From Comamonas phosphati (GTDB taxonomy: Bacteria; Pseudomonadota; Gammaproteobacteria; Burkholderiales; Burkholderiaceae_C), in NCBI RefSeq assembly GCF_014637085.1, contig NZ_BMEU01000003.1, positions 158,711 through 222,710 of the forward strand: a stretch of 64,000 nt of DNA, given 5' to 3'. Positions 45,891-54,691 of this stretch are shown here, piece by piece. Within the stretch, counting starts at the first letter, position 1, and each line of letters begins with the position of its first letter. The notes beneath the pieces are model-generated. The model was given only the letters and a program-made list of their open reading frames with translations, was not told the DNA's origin and made no database searches. The translations under genes were made by a program, and so were the position numbers.

Positions 45891-47069
45891 TTATACGCCT
45901 AGCTGGCAGCGCGCGGGCGACAGCGCGCCCACGCTGACCTGCTGCGCCGCCAGGGCCGCATCCAGCGGCTCGCCCAGCAGCAGATTGCGCGCCAGCAGGC
46001 TGTAGCCGAAGGCGCTCTGGATGCCGTAGCCGCCCTGGGCCGCGACCCAGAAGAAGCCCGGCACGGGCGTGGGCGAGGCATCCCAGCCGATCACCAGCTC
46101 CCCGTCGGCCACGAAGGAGCGCAGGCCGGCCCAGGTGTGCGAGGGGCGGCGGATGGACAGCGTGGTGCATTCCTCGATGCGCCAGATGCCGGTGGCGATG
46201 TCCAGCTCCTCGGGCACCACGTCGTGCGGCGCCACGGGATCGGCATTGGCCGGCGAACCCAGCAGCAGGCCCGCTTCGGGCTTGAAGTAGAAGTCCTCGG
46301 CGATGCCGATGACCATGGGCCAGTGCGCGGTCTCCTGTCCTTGGGGCGCCGCAAAGGTGAAGGCGCTGCGGCGCTTGGGCGTGATGCCTATGGGCGCCGC
46401 GCCCGCCATGGCGGCCAGCACGTCGGCCCAGGCGCCCGAGGCGTTGACCACCGTGCGCGCCCGGACCTGGCGGCCGTCGGCCAGCGTCAGCAGCCATGCA
46501 GCCTCCTCGCGCCGCAGGGCCGCGACCTCGGCCTGGCACCGGAGTTCGCCGCCGCGCTGGCGCAGGCCGTGCAGAAAGCCCTGGTGCAGGCCGTGCACAT
46601 CGATGTCGCGCGCGCCGTCGTCCTGGAAGCCGTCCACCAGCACCTCGGTGTTGAGGCAAGGCACCAGCGCCTTGAGCTGGGCCGCATCGAGGCGCCTGGC
46701 CCCGGGCGAATGCACCACGGCCTCGGCATAGGCCGCGTCCAGCAGCGGCTTTTGCCCGGCCGTGCCCACGTAGAGCACGCCGCGCGGCGTGAAAATGGGG
46801 GCGCCGGCAAAACCCGGCGGCGGCTGCTCGTAGAACGCCCGGCTGGCCCGCGTCAGCGCCTGCACCTGGGCCGGGCCGTAGTGCTCCTCGTAGAGCGCGG
46901 CCGAGCGGCCCGTGGTGTGGTAGCCGGGCTGGGACTCGCGCTCCAGCACCAGCACGGCGGGCGGCCGGGCGCTGCTGCCCTTGCCGCCCGACTGCGCCAG
47001 CTGCCAGGCCACCGAAGCACCGGCCATGCCCGCACCCACCACTGCGAAATCCCAGATTCGAGAATCCAT
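45891..47069 (-). CDS. FAD-dependent amine/amino-acid oxidoreductase (DAO family)
   Basis: A 392-residue flavoenzyme with the N-terminal dinucleotide-binding motif FAVVGAGMAGASVAWQLA and the DAO fold (LERESQPGYHTTGRSAALY; VVNASGAWADVLAAMAG; WAGLRSF; GYGIQSAFGYSLLARNLLLG). It resembles glycine oxidase / D-amino-acid dehydrogenase-type proteins, but the true substrate is open. The ATG at 47069 was chosen because AGGAG lies six bases ahead; an ATG two codons earlier is too close to that site. It follows uvrA-side genes on the same strand by 55 bp. Confidence 0.85.
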   Translation of the reverse strand: MDSRIWDFAVVGAGMAGASVAWQLAQSGGKGSSARPPAVLVLERESQPGYHTTGRSAALYEEHYGPAQVQALTRASRAFYEQPPPGFAGAPIFTPRGVLYVGTAGQKPLLDAAYAEAVVHSPGARRLDAAQLKALVPCLNTEVLVDGFQDDGARDIDVHGLHQGFLHGLRQRGGELRCQAEVAALRREEAAWLLTLADGRQVRARTVVNASGAWADVLAAMAGAAPIGITPKRRSAFTFAAPQGQETAHWPMVIGIAEDFYFKPEAGLLLGSPANADPVAPHDVVPEELDIATGIWRIEECTTLSIRRPSHTWAGLRSFVADGELVIGWDASPTPVPGFFWVAAQGGYGIQSAFGYSLLARNLLLGEPLDAALAAQQVSVGALSPARCQLGV

Positions 47070-47124
47070 CTTCATCTCCTGCGTCAACAAGGCGAGCGGC
47101 CCGGGCCGCTCACTCCATCCTAGG

Positions 47125-50100
47125 TCAGGCGCGGGCCCGGAGGTGGGGCTGGAGATAGCGCCCGGTCACGCTGTCCGGGTTGGCCGCCACCTGTTCGGGC
47201 GTGCCCGTGGCCACGACCCGGCCGCCGCCGGAGCCGCCTTCGGGGCCCATGTCGATCAGCCAGTCGGCGGTCTTGATCACGTCGAGGTTGTGCTCGATGA
47301 CGACGATGGTGTTGCCCGCGTCGCGCAGCTGGTGCAGCACTTTCAGGAGCAGGGCGATGTCCGCAAAGTGCAGGCCGGTGGTGGGCTCGTCGAGTATGTA
47401 GAGCGTGCGGCCCGTGTCGCGCTTGGACAGCTCCTGCGCGAGCTTGACGCGCTGGGCCTCGCCGCCCGACAGCGTGGTCGCGCTCTGGCCCAGGCGGATA
47501 TAGGACAGGCCCACGTCGAGCAGGGTCTGCAGCTTGCGCGCGATGGAGGGCACGTCCTTGAAGAAGGCATGGGCGTCCTCCACCGTCATCTCGAGGATCT
47601 GCGAGATATTGCGGCCCTTCCACAGCACTTCCAGCGTCTCGCGGTTGTAGCGCTGGCCGTGGCAGACATCGCAGGGCACGTAGACATCGGGCAGGAAGTG
47701 CATTTCCACCTTGACCACGCCGTCGCCCTGGCAGGCCTCGCAGCGGCCGCCGGCCACGTTGAACGAGAAGCGCCCCGGGCCGTAGCCGCGCTCCTTGGCG
47801 GTGTTGGTCTCGGCCATCAGCTCGCGGATGGGCGTGAACAGGCCGGTATAGGTGGCCGGGTTGCTGCGCGGCGTGCGGCCTATGGGCGACTGGTCCACGT
47901 TGATGACCTTGTCGAAATACTCCATGCCCACGATCTCGTCGTGCGGCGCGGGCTCCGTGCCCGCGCGGTGGATCTGGCGCGCCACCTCGGCATACAGCGT
48001 GTCGTTGACCAGGGTACTCTTGCCCGAGCCCGAGACGCCGGTCACGCAGGTCAGCAGGCCCACGGGGAAATCCACCGTCACGTTCTTGAGGTTGTTGCCG
48101 CGCGCGCCTTCCACGGTCAGCGCCTGCAGGTCGGAGCGCACCTTGCTCGCGGTCTCCCGTTTTTTGGCGGCCGTGACGGGAAAGCGCGATGGGCTCCGGG
48201 CGGCTTCGGCTTCACCCTCCTTGCGCAGCACGGGCAGCCAGGCGGTGCGGCGCCCGGGCACGGGAATGCTTTGCGTGCCGTTCAGATAGCGCCCGGTGGG
48301 CGAGTCGGGGTTGGCCTTGACCTCGTCATAGGTGCCCTGGGCCATGATGCGCCCGCCGTGCACGCCGGCGCCCGGCCCCAGGTCGATGATCTGGTCGGCC
48401 GCGCGCATCATGTCCTCGTCGTGCTCGACCACGATCACGCTGTTGCCTATGTCGCGCAGATGCTCCAGCGTGGCGATGAGCTTGTCGTTGTCGCGCTGGT
48501 GCAGGCCGATGGAGGGCTCGTCCAGCACATACATCACGCCCGTGAGGCCGGAGCCGATCTGGCTGGCCAGCCGGATGCGCTGGGCTTCGCCACCCGACAG
48601 CGTGTCGGCGCTGCGGTCCAGGCTCAGATAGGACAGGCCCACGTCGTTGAGGAACAGCAGGCGCGAGGCGATCTCGCGCAGGATCTTGCTGGCGATCTCG
48701 GCCTTGGCACCGGCCAGCGGCAGGTCCTGGCACCAGGCCAGGGCCTCGACCAGCGTGGCATGGCCGACCTCGAAGATCGCACGCGAGCGCTCGCCTTCGC
48801 CCACGCGCACGTAGCGCGCCTCGCGGCGCAGGCGCGTGCCGTGGCATTCGGGGCACTGGCGCACGCTGCGCAGCCGGGCCAGGTCGTCGCGCACCACGCT
48901 GGACTCGGTCTCGCGCCAGCGGCGCTGGATGTTGGGGATGATGCCTTCGAACGGGTGCTGCTTGACGAAGGCTTCGCCCTTGCGCTGGCCGCTCTCGAAA
49001 ACATAGTTGAAGGCGATGGCCTCCTCGCCCGAGCCCCAGAGAATCACCTGGCGCACCTTTTCGGGCAGGTCTTCGAACGGTGCTTCGATATCCACGCCGT
49101 AGTGCCTGGCCACGCTCTCCAGCATGGAGAAGTAATAGTGGTTGCGCCGATCCCAGCCCTTGACGGCGCCGCTGGCCAGGCTCAGCGTGGGGAAGGCCAC
49201 CACGCGCTCGGGGTCGAAGGCCTCGCTGTGGCCCAGGCCGTCGCAGGACGGGCAGGCGCCCATGGGCGAGTTGAACGAGAACAGGCGCGGCTCCAGCTCG
49301 GGCAGCGAGTAGTCGCATAGGGGGCAGGCGAACTTGGCGCTGAACAGGTGTTCCTTGCCGCTGTCCATCTCCAGGGCGATCACGCGGCCGCCGGCCTCGG
49401 CGCCACCGGCGCCTGTACCGCAACGGATAGCTGCCTCGAAGCTCTCGGCCAGGCGCTGCTGCACGTCCTCGCGCACCTTGAGGCGGTCGATCACCACGTC
49501 GATGTTGTGGCGCTCGTTCTTCTCGAGCTGCGGCAGCGAGTGGGCCTCGTGGATCTGCCCGTCGATGCGAAAGCGCACATAGCCCTGGGCCTGCAGCTGC
49601 GCGAACAGCTCGGCGAACTCGCCCTTCTTCTCGCGCGCCAGCGGGCCCAGCACCATGAGCCTGGTGTCCTCGGGCAGCTGCAGCACGCTGTCCACCATCT
49701 GGCTGATGGTCTGGGCCTGCAGCGGCAGGTCGTGGTCGGGGCAGAACGGCGTGCCCGCGCGGGCGTACAGCAGGCGCAGGTAGTCGTTGATCTCGGTCAC
49801 CGTGCCCACGGTGGAGCGCGGGTTGTGGCTGGTCGCCTTCTGCTCGATGGAGATCGCGGGCGACAGGCCTTCGATCAGGTCCACATCGGGCTTGTCCAGG
49901 CGCCCCAGGAACTGGCGCGCATAGGCCGAAAGGCTTTCCACATAGCGTCGCTGTCCCTCGGCGTACAGCGTGTCGAAGGCCAGGCTGGACTTGCCCGAGC
50001 CCGACAGCCCGGTGATCACCACCAGCTGGTTGCGCGGAATGTCCAGGTCGATGTTCTTGAGGTTGTGCGTGCGCGCGCCGCGGATGGCAATGCGCGTCTG

Positions 50101-50190
50101 CGCCAGCGAACGGCCCAGGTACAGGCCTTCGTCGGCGGAACTGATTGCAGCGGCTTGATCAACAGAGAGTGAACCAGGCTTTACGGACAC
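47125..50190 (-). CDS. uvrA: Excinuclease ABC subunit A
   Basis: DNA damage recognition ATPase of nucleotide excision repair. The 1021-residue product has two ABC modules (Walker [14 protein letters not shown] and [13 protein letters not shown]; two LSGGEAQR signatures), the zinc-binding sets CPLC...CPSC and CEAC...CDVC, and the UvrB-binding region. It is about 80 residues longer than E. coli UvrA, mainly through a basic linker before the second module (around KKRETASKV). Start choice: the GTG at 50190 has GGAG five bases ahead; a GTG two codons upstream overlaps that site. No LexA-like box was found in the short upstream region. Confidence 0.96.
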   Translation of the reverse strand: MSVKPGSLSVDQAAAISSADEGLYLGRSLAQTRIAIRGARTHNLKNIDLDIPRNQLVVITGLSGSGKSSLAFDTLYAEGQRRYVESLSAYARQFLGRLDKPDVDLIEGLSPAISIEQKATSHNPRSTVGTVTEINDYLRLLYARAGTPFCPDHDLPLQAQTISQMVDSVLQLPEDTRLMVLGPLAREKKGEFAELFAQLQAQGYVRFRIDGQIHEAHSLPQLEKNERHNIDVVIDRLKVREDVQQRLAESFEAAIRCGTGAGGAEAGGRVIALEMDSGKEHLFSAKFACPLCDYSLPELEPRLFSFNSPMGACPSCDGLGHSEAFDPERVVAFPTLSLASGAVKGWDRRNHYYFSMLESVARHYGVDIEAPFEDLPEKVRQVILWGSGEEAIAFNYVFESGQRKGEAFVKQHPFEGIIPNIQRRWRETESSVVRDDLARLRSVRQCPECHGTRLRREARYVRVGEGERSRAIFEVGHATLVEALAWCQDLPLAGAKAEIASKILREIASRLLFLNDVGLSYLSLDRSADTLSGGEAQRIRLASQIGSGLTGVMYVLDEPSIGLHQRDNDKLIATLEHLRDIGNSVIVVEHDEDMMRAADQIIDLGPGAGVHGGRIMAQGTYDEVKANPDSPTGRYLNGTQSIPVPGRRTAWLPVLRKEGEAEAARSPSRFPVTAAKKRETASKVRSDLQALTVEGARGNNLKNVTVDFPVGLLTCVTGVSGSGKSTLVNDTLYAEVARQIHRAGTEPAPHDEIVGMEYFDKVINVDQSPIGRTPRSNPATYTGLFTPIRELMAETNTAKERGYGPGRFSFNVAGGRCEACQGDGVVKVEMHFLPDVYVPCDVCHGQRYNRETLEVLWKGRNISQILEMTVEDAHAFFKDVPSIARKLQTLLDVGLSYIRLGQSATTLSGGEAQRVKLAQELSKRDTGRTLYILDEPTTGLHFADIALLLKVLHQLRDAGNTIVVIEHNLDVIKTADWLIDMGPEGGSGGGRVVATGTPEQVAANPDSVTGRYLQPHLRARA

Positions 50191-50293
50191 ATGCACTCCA
50201 GGCGGGGAAACTCTCCATGATAGTCAGCCTGGCCCTGCCGTGATCAAGGATTGAGGGATCACGGACAATCCACAGCGTTATTTATCGATGTTT

Positions 50294-50325
50294 CTCCGCT
50301 CCGATCCCCGGCAGCGGAGTTTTTT
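50294..50325 (+). terminator. Intrinsic terminator ahead of the MFS gene
   Basis: CTCCGCT (50294-50300) and AGCGGAG (50313-50319) form a 7-bp stem followed by TTTTTT (50320-50325). It faces the plus strand although no plus-strand gene lies before it, so it belongs either to the leader of the MFS gene or to a small RNA. Confidence 0.7.
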
Positions 50326-50419
50326 GATGGTGCCCCTCGTCGGGCAAAATCTGCGCGTGAAAAATATTCTTACCTCCCCGAATCCGGGCACGCTGGGTGG
50401 CGACAGGACCGCCACCACC

Positions 50420-51595
50420 ATGACGCCGCTGGAGCGCCGCTCCAGCCTCTCGCTGGCGCTGATCTTTGCGCTGCGCATGCTGGGCCTGTTTCTGGTGCTG
50501 CCCGTGTTTGCGCTGGAGGCGCGCAAATACCCGGGCGGCGACGATCCGGCCATGATCGGCCTGGCCATGGGCCTGTACGGCCTGACCCAGGCGGTCTTCC
50601 AGCTGCCGCTGGGCCTGGCCTCGGACCGGTTCGGGCGCAAGCGCGTCATCGTGGCCGGCCTGCTGGTGTTTGCGCTGGGCAGCCTGATCGCCGCCGCGGC
50701 GGGCTCGCTCACCGTGCTGATGCTGGGCCGCGGCCTGCAGGGCGCGGGAGCGGTTTCCGCCGCCGTCACGGCCTTGCTGGCCGACCTCACGCGCGACGGC
50801 GTGCGCACCAAGGCCATGGCCCTGGTGGGCGGCAGCATAGGCCTGATGTTCGCCCTGGCCCTGGTGCTCAGCCCCCTGCTCAACGCCTGGATCGGCCTTT
50901 CGGGCATTTTCGGGCTGACCGGCGCTCTGGCTCTGGCCGGTGTTGCCGTCGTGCTGTGGGTGGTGCCGGCCGAGCCGGCCCAGCATGCCGATGCGCCCAA
51001 GGGACGCTTTGGCGACTTGCTGCGCCATGGCGACCTGCTGCGCCTGAACTTCGGCGTCTTCATCCTGCACACGGTGCAGATGTCCATGTGGGTGGCCGTG
51101 CCGGCCATGCTGGTGCAGGCCGGCCTGGCCAAGGAGCAGCACTGGCACATCTACCTGCCCGCCGTGGTGCTGTCGTTCCTGGCCATGGGCGGCCTGTTCG
51201 CCTTGGAGCGCAAGGGCCGGCTGCGCGCCGCGCTGCTGGGCGCCATCGCCCTGATCGTGGTCGTGCAGGCGGGCCTGGGCATGCTGGCGGCCAGCGGCAG
51301 CATGCCCACCGTCTGGTGCATGGCCTTGCTGATGTTCCTGTTCTTCTGCGGCTTCAACGCGCTGGAGGCCACCCAGCCCAGCCTGGTCTCGCGCATGGCG
51401 CCGGCGCCGCTGCGCGGCGCGGCGCTGGGCGCCTACAACACGCTGCAGTCCCTGGGCCTGTTCGCCGGCGGTGCCATCGGCGGCGGCCTGGCCAAATGGG
51501 CCGGCGCCCCTGGCCTGTTCACCATGACGGCCGTGCTGGCCGCCCTGTGGCTGGTCGTGACCTGGCCGCTGCGCCCCGTGGGCCGGCACGGCTGA
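50420..51595 (+). CDS. MFS transporter (YajR-like)
   Basis: A 391-residue inner-membrane protein with twelve predicted helices. The MFS A motif is [16 protein letters not shown] and the first helix carries [17 protein letters not shown], typical of YajR-like exporters; the small C-terminal YAM domain of E. coli YajR is absent. The substrate is unknown. The ATG at 50420 (MTPLERRSS) was chosen because upstream in-frame starts lie in or next to the terminator at 50294-50325. Confidence 0.82.
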   Translation: MTPLERRSSLSLALIFALRMLGLFLVLPVFALEARKYPGGDDPAMIGLAMGLYGLTQAVFQLPLGLASDRFGRKRVIVAGLLVFALGSLIAAAAGSLTVLMLGRGLQGAGAVSAAVTALLADLTRDGVRTKAMALVGGSIGLMFALALVLSPLLNAWIGLSGIFGLTGALALAGVAVVLWVVPAEPAQHADAPKGRFGDLLRHGDLLRLNFGVFILHTVQMSMWVAVPAMLVQAGLAKEQHWHIYLPAVVLSFLAMGGLFALERKGRLRAALLGAIALIVVVQAGLGMLAASGSMPTVWCMALLMFLFFCGFNALEATQPSLVSRMAPAPLRGAALGAYNTLQSLGLFAGGAIGGGLAKWAGAPGLFTMTAVLAALWLVVTWPLRPVGRHG

Positions 51596-51723
51596 GCACA
51601 AACACGCATGGCCGCCTAGGGAAATCTCGCACGCGGCGCCGCCGGCTTGGGGCAAAATGCGCTCTCCATTGGTTCGGGACCTTACGTAATTGCCCGGGCC
51701 ACCTGCAGCAAAGGCACACATTT

Positions 51724-52260
51724 ATGGCATCCGTCAACAAAGTCATCATCGTCGGCAACCTGGGCCGCGACCCCGAGATGCGCACCTTCCCCAGCGGCGA
51801 CCAGGTGGCCAACGTGACCATCGCCACGACCGACCGCTGGCGCGACAAGAACACCGGCGAGAACCGCGAAGCCACCGAATGGCACCGCGTGGTATTCAAC
51901 GGCAAGCTGGCCGAGATCGTGGGCCAGTACCTGCGCAAGGGCAGCCAGGTCTACGTGGAAGGCAGCCTGCGCACCCGTAAGTGGACCGATCAGGCTTCGG
52001 GCCAGGAGCGCTACGCGACGGAAATCCGCGCCGACGCCATGCAGATGCTGGGCAGCCGCCAGGGTGGCGGCCAGCAGCAGGGCGGCTATGGCGACGAAGG
52101 CTATGGCGAAAGCAGCTACGAAGCACCGCGCCGCGCTCCCGCGCCGGCTGCAGCAGCCCGTCCGGCCCCCGCCGCCCGCCCTGCACCGGCCCCCATGGCG
52201 CCTCCGCCCCAGCGCGCGGCCTCGGGTTTTGACGATATGGACGACGATATTCCGTTCTAA
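51724..52260 (+). CDS. ssb: Single-stranded DNA-binding protein
   Basis: A 178-residue SSB with the N-terminal OB fold ([47 protein letters not shown]; to about residue 110), a Gln/Gly/Pro/Ala-rich linker, and the acidic tip DDMDDDIPF that recruits repair and replication proteins. A CAAAAT element about 70 bases upstream may be the -10. A strong terminator follows. Confidence 0.97.
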   Translation: MASVNKVIIVGNLGRDPEMRTFPSGDQVANVTIATTDRWRDKNTGENREATEWHRVVFNGKLAEIVGQYLRKGSQVYVEGSLRTRKWTDQASGQERYATEIRADAMQMLGSRQGGGQQQGGYGDEGYGESSYEAPRRAPAPAAAARPAPAARPAPAPMAPPPQRAASGFDDMDDDIPF

Positions 52261-52282
52261 AACACCCCTCCTCCCCCGCTTC

Positions 52283-52320
52283 AAAAAAAAGCCCTCCGCA
52301 TTCGTGCGGAGGGCTTTTTT
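52283..52320. terminator. Strong bidirectional terminator after ssb
   Basis: GCCCTCCGCA and TGCGGAGGGC form a 10-bp stem with a TTCG tetraloop (52291-52314), framed by eight A and six T residues. Confidence 0.95.
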
Positions 52321-52868
52321 CCTTTCAAGGCCTGCATTACCCCCAGGCCAAGAGCGCGTTCACTTCCGGATCGAGAAGCCTTCTCTTCCTCCAGCCGTCA
52401 GAAACATCCCGGGGGAGAAAACAGATTTTTCTTCTATTTAAATTTTCTATCGTCATTGCAAAAATCATAGAAAATGGATTAGTATTTTGTAACCTGATGC
52501 ATTGATGTGGTGTTTTCCGTATCAATCGCAAAACTATGCTCCGGAGAAATGCCGGGACCGCTGCCGACACTCCGTTCTGCCGCACAGGAGGATCTCTATC
52601 GACAAAGACCCATACCGCTGAGCTGAACAGGTCTGCGACCCTCGCCAAGCCGAGCCCCTGGCTCTCCGCCGCGCCGGCCGCCACCAGTCCAAGGTGGGCC
52701 CACGCCCGCTCTTCATGTCCAGCGCCGCATGCCTTGATCCATGCCAGGCAAAGCGTGCAACCGGCCCAGCATCACCCGGATCTGCTGCGCCTGTTGCGTA
52801 TCGATGACTGGTCCTCGTATCGACCGGCGATTGGATGAATAGGCCTTGAAAACAAGCAGGAGCCAAGA
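52321..52868 (+). promoter_or_regulatory. Long leader/promoter region of the adhesin export operon
   Basis: A 548-bp gap without a convincing gene. Its middle (52421-52545) is much richer in A and T than the surroundings. TTGCAA (52456-52461) and TAGTAT (52480-52485), 18 bp apart, are a possible sigma-70 promoter, which would leave a leader of about 375 nt. A plus-strand frame at 52536-52838 lacks a ribosome-binding site and is not called. No known riboswitch was recognised. Confidence 0.4.
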
Positions 52869-54350
52869 ATGAAGCAAAGTCAAATTGCGCGATGGGTCTC
52901 GATGATCGGAACATCGTCGCTGGCTGCGGCCGCCATCGCCCAAACCACCACGCCGCCACCAGCTCAGCCTCTGACTCAAGCCAACGCCCCGGCTGGCAGC
53001 ACCTTGCTGCAAGTGGTCGACAAAGCCGTCGAATCCCACCCCGAGATCCAGGCGCGCTTCTACGATTTCACCTCGTCCCTGGAAAACCAGAACATCGCGC
53101 GCGGCGGCCAGCGTCCGCAAGTCACCGCCCAGGGCTGGATAGGCAAGGAATGGCGCACCCATGTGCCGGGAGAGGCCTCCTACCACTGGAATCGCCCGGG
53201 CTGGAGCCTGAGCCTGCGCCAGATGATCTATGACGGCTTCGGTACCGCCAACGGCATCAAGCAGCTGGGCTACGAGAAACTGTCCAAGTACTACGACCTG
53301 GTGGCAACGACCGACAGCCTGGCCAACGACGCCGTGGCGGCCTATCTCGACGTGCAGCGCTACCGCACGACCGAGCGCCTGGCCCGGGACAACTTCAAGG
53401 TGCACCAGACCACGCTCAAGCTGCTGCAGGAGCGCCAGCAGTCCGGCGTGGGCCGGGATGTGGACCGGGAACAGGCCAGCGGCCGCCTGTCCCTGGCGCA
53501 GACCAATCTGCTCACGGAAAGCAATAACCTGAACGCGGTAGCGCAACGCTATCGCCGCGTGGTGGGTTCGCCGCCACCGCAAACCCTGGACCCCGTGCCC
53601 GATGCCGGCAGCAAGCTGCCCGATGCCAGCACCATCCAGAACTTCAACGAGTCGCTGCGCCAGAATGCCGCCGTGCTTTCCAAGCAGGCACTGGTACAGG
53701 CAGCCGAATCGGGCGAACAAGTGGCCAAGGCCGCCCACCAGCCCCGGTTGGACCTGGTCGTTTCCACGGGGCGCGACCGGACGCAGCCGTTTGCCCCCTA
53801 CAGGGATGTGCAAAGCACCAGCGCCCAGCTCCTGCTGACGTACAACCTGTACCGTGGCGGAGCAGACGAAGCGCGCGTGCGTCAGACCGTGGCCCAGGCC
53901 TATGCGGCCCGCGACGTGCGCGACTACACCTGCCGCAACGTCCTGCAGGAACTGTCCATCACCTGGAGCAACATTCTGCGCTTGCGCGGGCAGATGCGTT
54001 TCCTGGCCGAGCATGAGCTGTCTACCGCCAAGGTGCGTCAGGCCTACCAGCAACAGTTCCAGATCGGCCAGCGCACCTTGCTGGACCTGCTGAATACCGA
54101 AAACGAGCTGTTTGACGCCCGCCGTGCACTGGTCAATGCCCAGTACGACCTGAAGAAGAGCGAGTACCAATGGCTGATGCAATCCGGCCAGGTGCTGACG
54201 GCCCTGGGCGTGGCCCAACCCCACGCGGGAGAGCAGCCGGATGAGCAGTCGTCGCTGGTCATGCCCGAGGATGCGCTGCGTGACTGCCAGAATGCTGCCG
54301 TCCCCGACACCAGCAACCTGACGCCCATGCTCAAGGCCGAAGCCCGCTAA
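52869..54350 (+). CDS. TolC-family outer-membrane protein of the adhesin type I secretion system (LapE-like)
   Basis: A 493-residue outer-membrane channel. After a signal peptide (ending near AAAIAQ) come the two TolC repeats of coiled-coil helices and short beta hairpins (SHPEIQARFYDF and LLQVVDKAVE; second half with VVSTGRD, LLTYNLYRGG, FQIGQRTLLDLLNTENELFDAR). It would complete the export tunnel formed by the LapB ABC pump and the LapC adaptor encoded behind it. AGGAG precedes the ATG. A 16-bp hairpin follows the stop codon. Confidence 0.9.
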   Translation: MKQSQIARWVSMIGTSSLAAAAIAQTTTPPPAQPLTQANAPAGSTLLQVVDKAVESHPEIQARFYDFTSSLENQNIARGGQRPQVTAQGWIGKEWRTHVPGEASYHWNRPGWSLSLRQMIYDGFGTANGIKQLGYEKLSKYYDLVATTDSLANDAVAAYLDVQRYRTTERLARDNFKVHQTTLKLLQERQQSGVGRDVDREQASGRLSLAQTNLLTESNNLNAVAQRYRRVVGSPPPQTLDPVPDAGSKLPDASTIQNFNESLRQNAAVLSKQALVQAAESGEQVAKAAHQPRLDLVVSTGRDRTQPFAPYRDVQSTSAQLLLTYNLYRGGADEARVRQTVAQAYAARDVRDYTCRNVLQELSITWSNILRLRGQMRFLAEHELSTAKVRQAYQQQFQIGQRTLLDLLNTENELFDARRALVNAQYDLKKSEYQWLMQSGQVLTALGVAQPHAGEQPDEQSSLVMPEDALRDCQNAAVPDTSNLTPMLKAEAR

Positions 54351-54361
54351 GAGCCTGTCCA

Positions 54362-54399
54362 CGGTCTCTGCGGCGTCCGACGCGACGCCGCGGAGACCG
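54362..54399 (+). other. Strong intercistronic hairpin
   Basis: CGGTCTCTGCGGCGTC (54362-54377) pairs with GACGCCGCGGAGACCG (54384-54399) over 16 positions with one U-G pair and a 6-base loop. There is no T tract, so it is more likely to set mRNA stability or relative expression of the flanking genes than to end transcription. Confidence 0.7.
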
Positions 54400-54443
54400 C
54401 AAGCCCGCCCTGCCCCCGGCGCCGATCCGCCCCAAGGAAAGCC

Positions 54444-54683
54444 ATGACCGATAGCCAGCCTCCAGGAAGGTCCCCGGCCCCCGCGCCGGAGCGCGAGCTG
54501 TCCGCGCTGGACACGGACTTCATCCGCGTCCTCGAAGACCTGATCGATGCCTTGCTGGCCAACGGTACGCTGCGACTGACGGATCTGCCGCCGCAGGCGC
54601 TGGAGAAACTGCAGCAACGCAAACACGTTCGCCAGCGGCTGCAGAACCCCCTGGATCTCATAGACGACGACCCCCTCATCTGA
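54444..54683 (+). CDS. Small protein of the adhesin export operon, function unknown
   Basis: A 79-residue acidic protein without signal peptide or membrane helix. A Pro-rich start is followed by one or two amphipathic helices (LDTDFIRVLEDLIDALLANG and LPPQALEKLQQRKHVRQRL) and an acidic end (DLIDDDPLI). AAGGAAAG precedes the ATG, and lapB begins 8 bp after its stop. The place between tolC and lapB, spacing and helix pattern support a real gene. It is not a known secretion component; a helper that binds the exporter or substrate is one possibility. Confidence 0.7.
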   Translation: MTDSQPPGRSPAPAPERELSALDTDFIRVLEDLIDALLANGTLRLTDLPPQALEKLQQRKHVRQRLQNPLDLIDDDPLI

Positions 54684-54691
54684 GCCTTGCC

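Noticed and set aside
46981-49320. A 779-codon plus-strand open frame opposite uvrA
   Set aside because: Antisense to uvrA, which is intact; no recognisable domain.
50288-50419. Earlier ATG and GTG starts for the MFS gene
   Set aside because: They fall inside or just after the terminator stem and add residues that do not resemble the family's N-terminus.
52536-52838. A 100-codon frame between ssb and the TolC-like gene
   Set aside because: No suitable ribosome-binding site, biased residue make-up and no family likeness.
52490-52868. A c-di-GMP riboswitch in the leader of the adhesin export operon
   Set aside because: Looked for the conserved core of the known c-di-GMP aptamers and did not find it.
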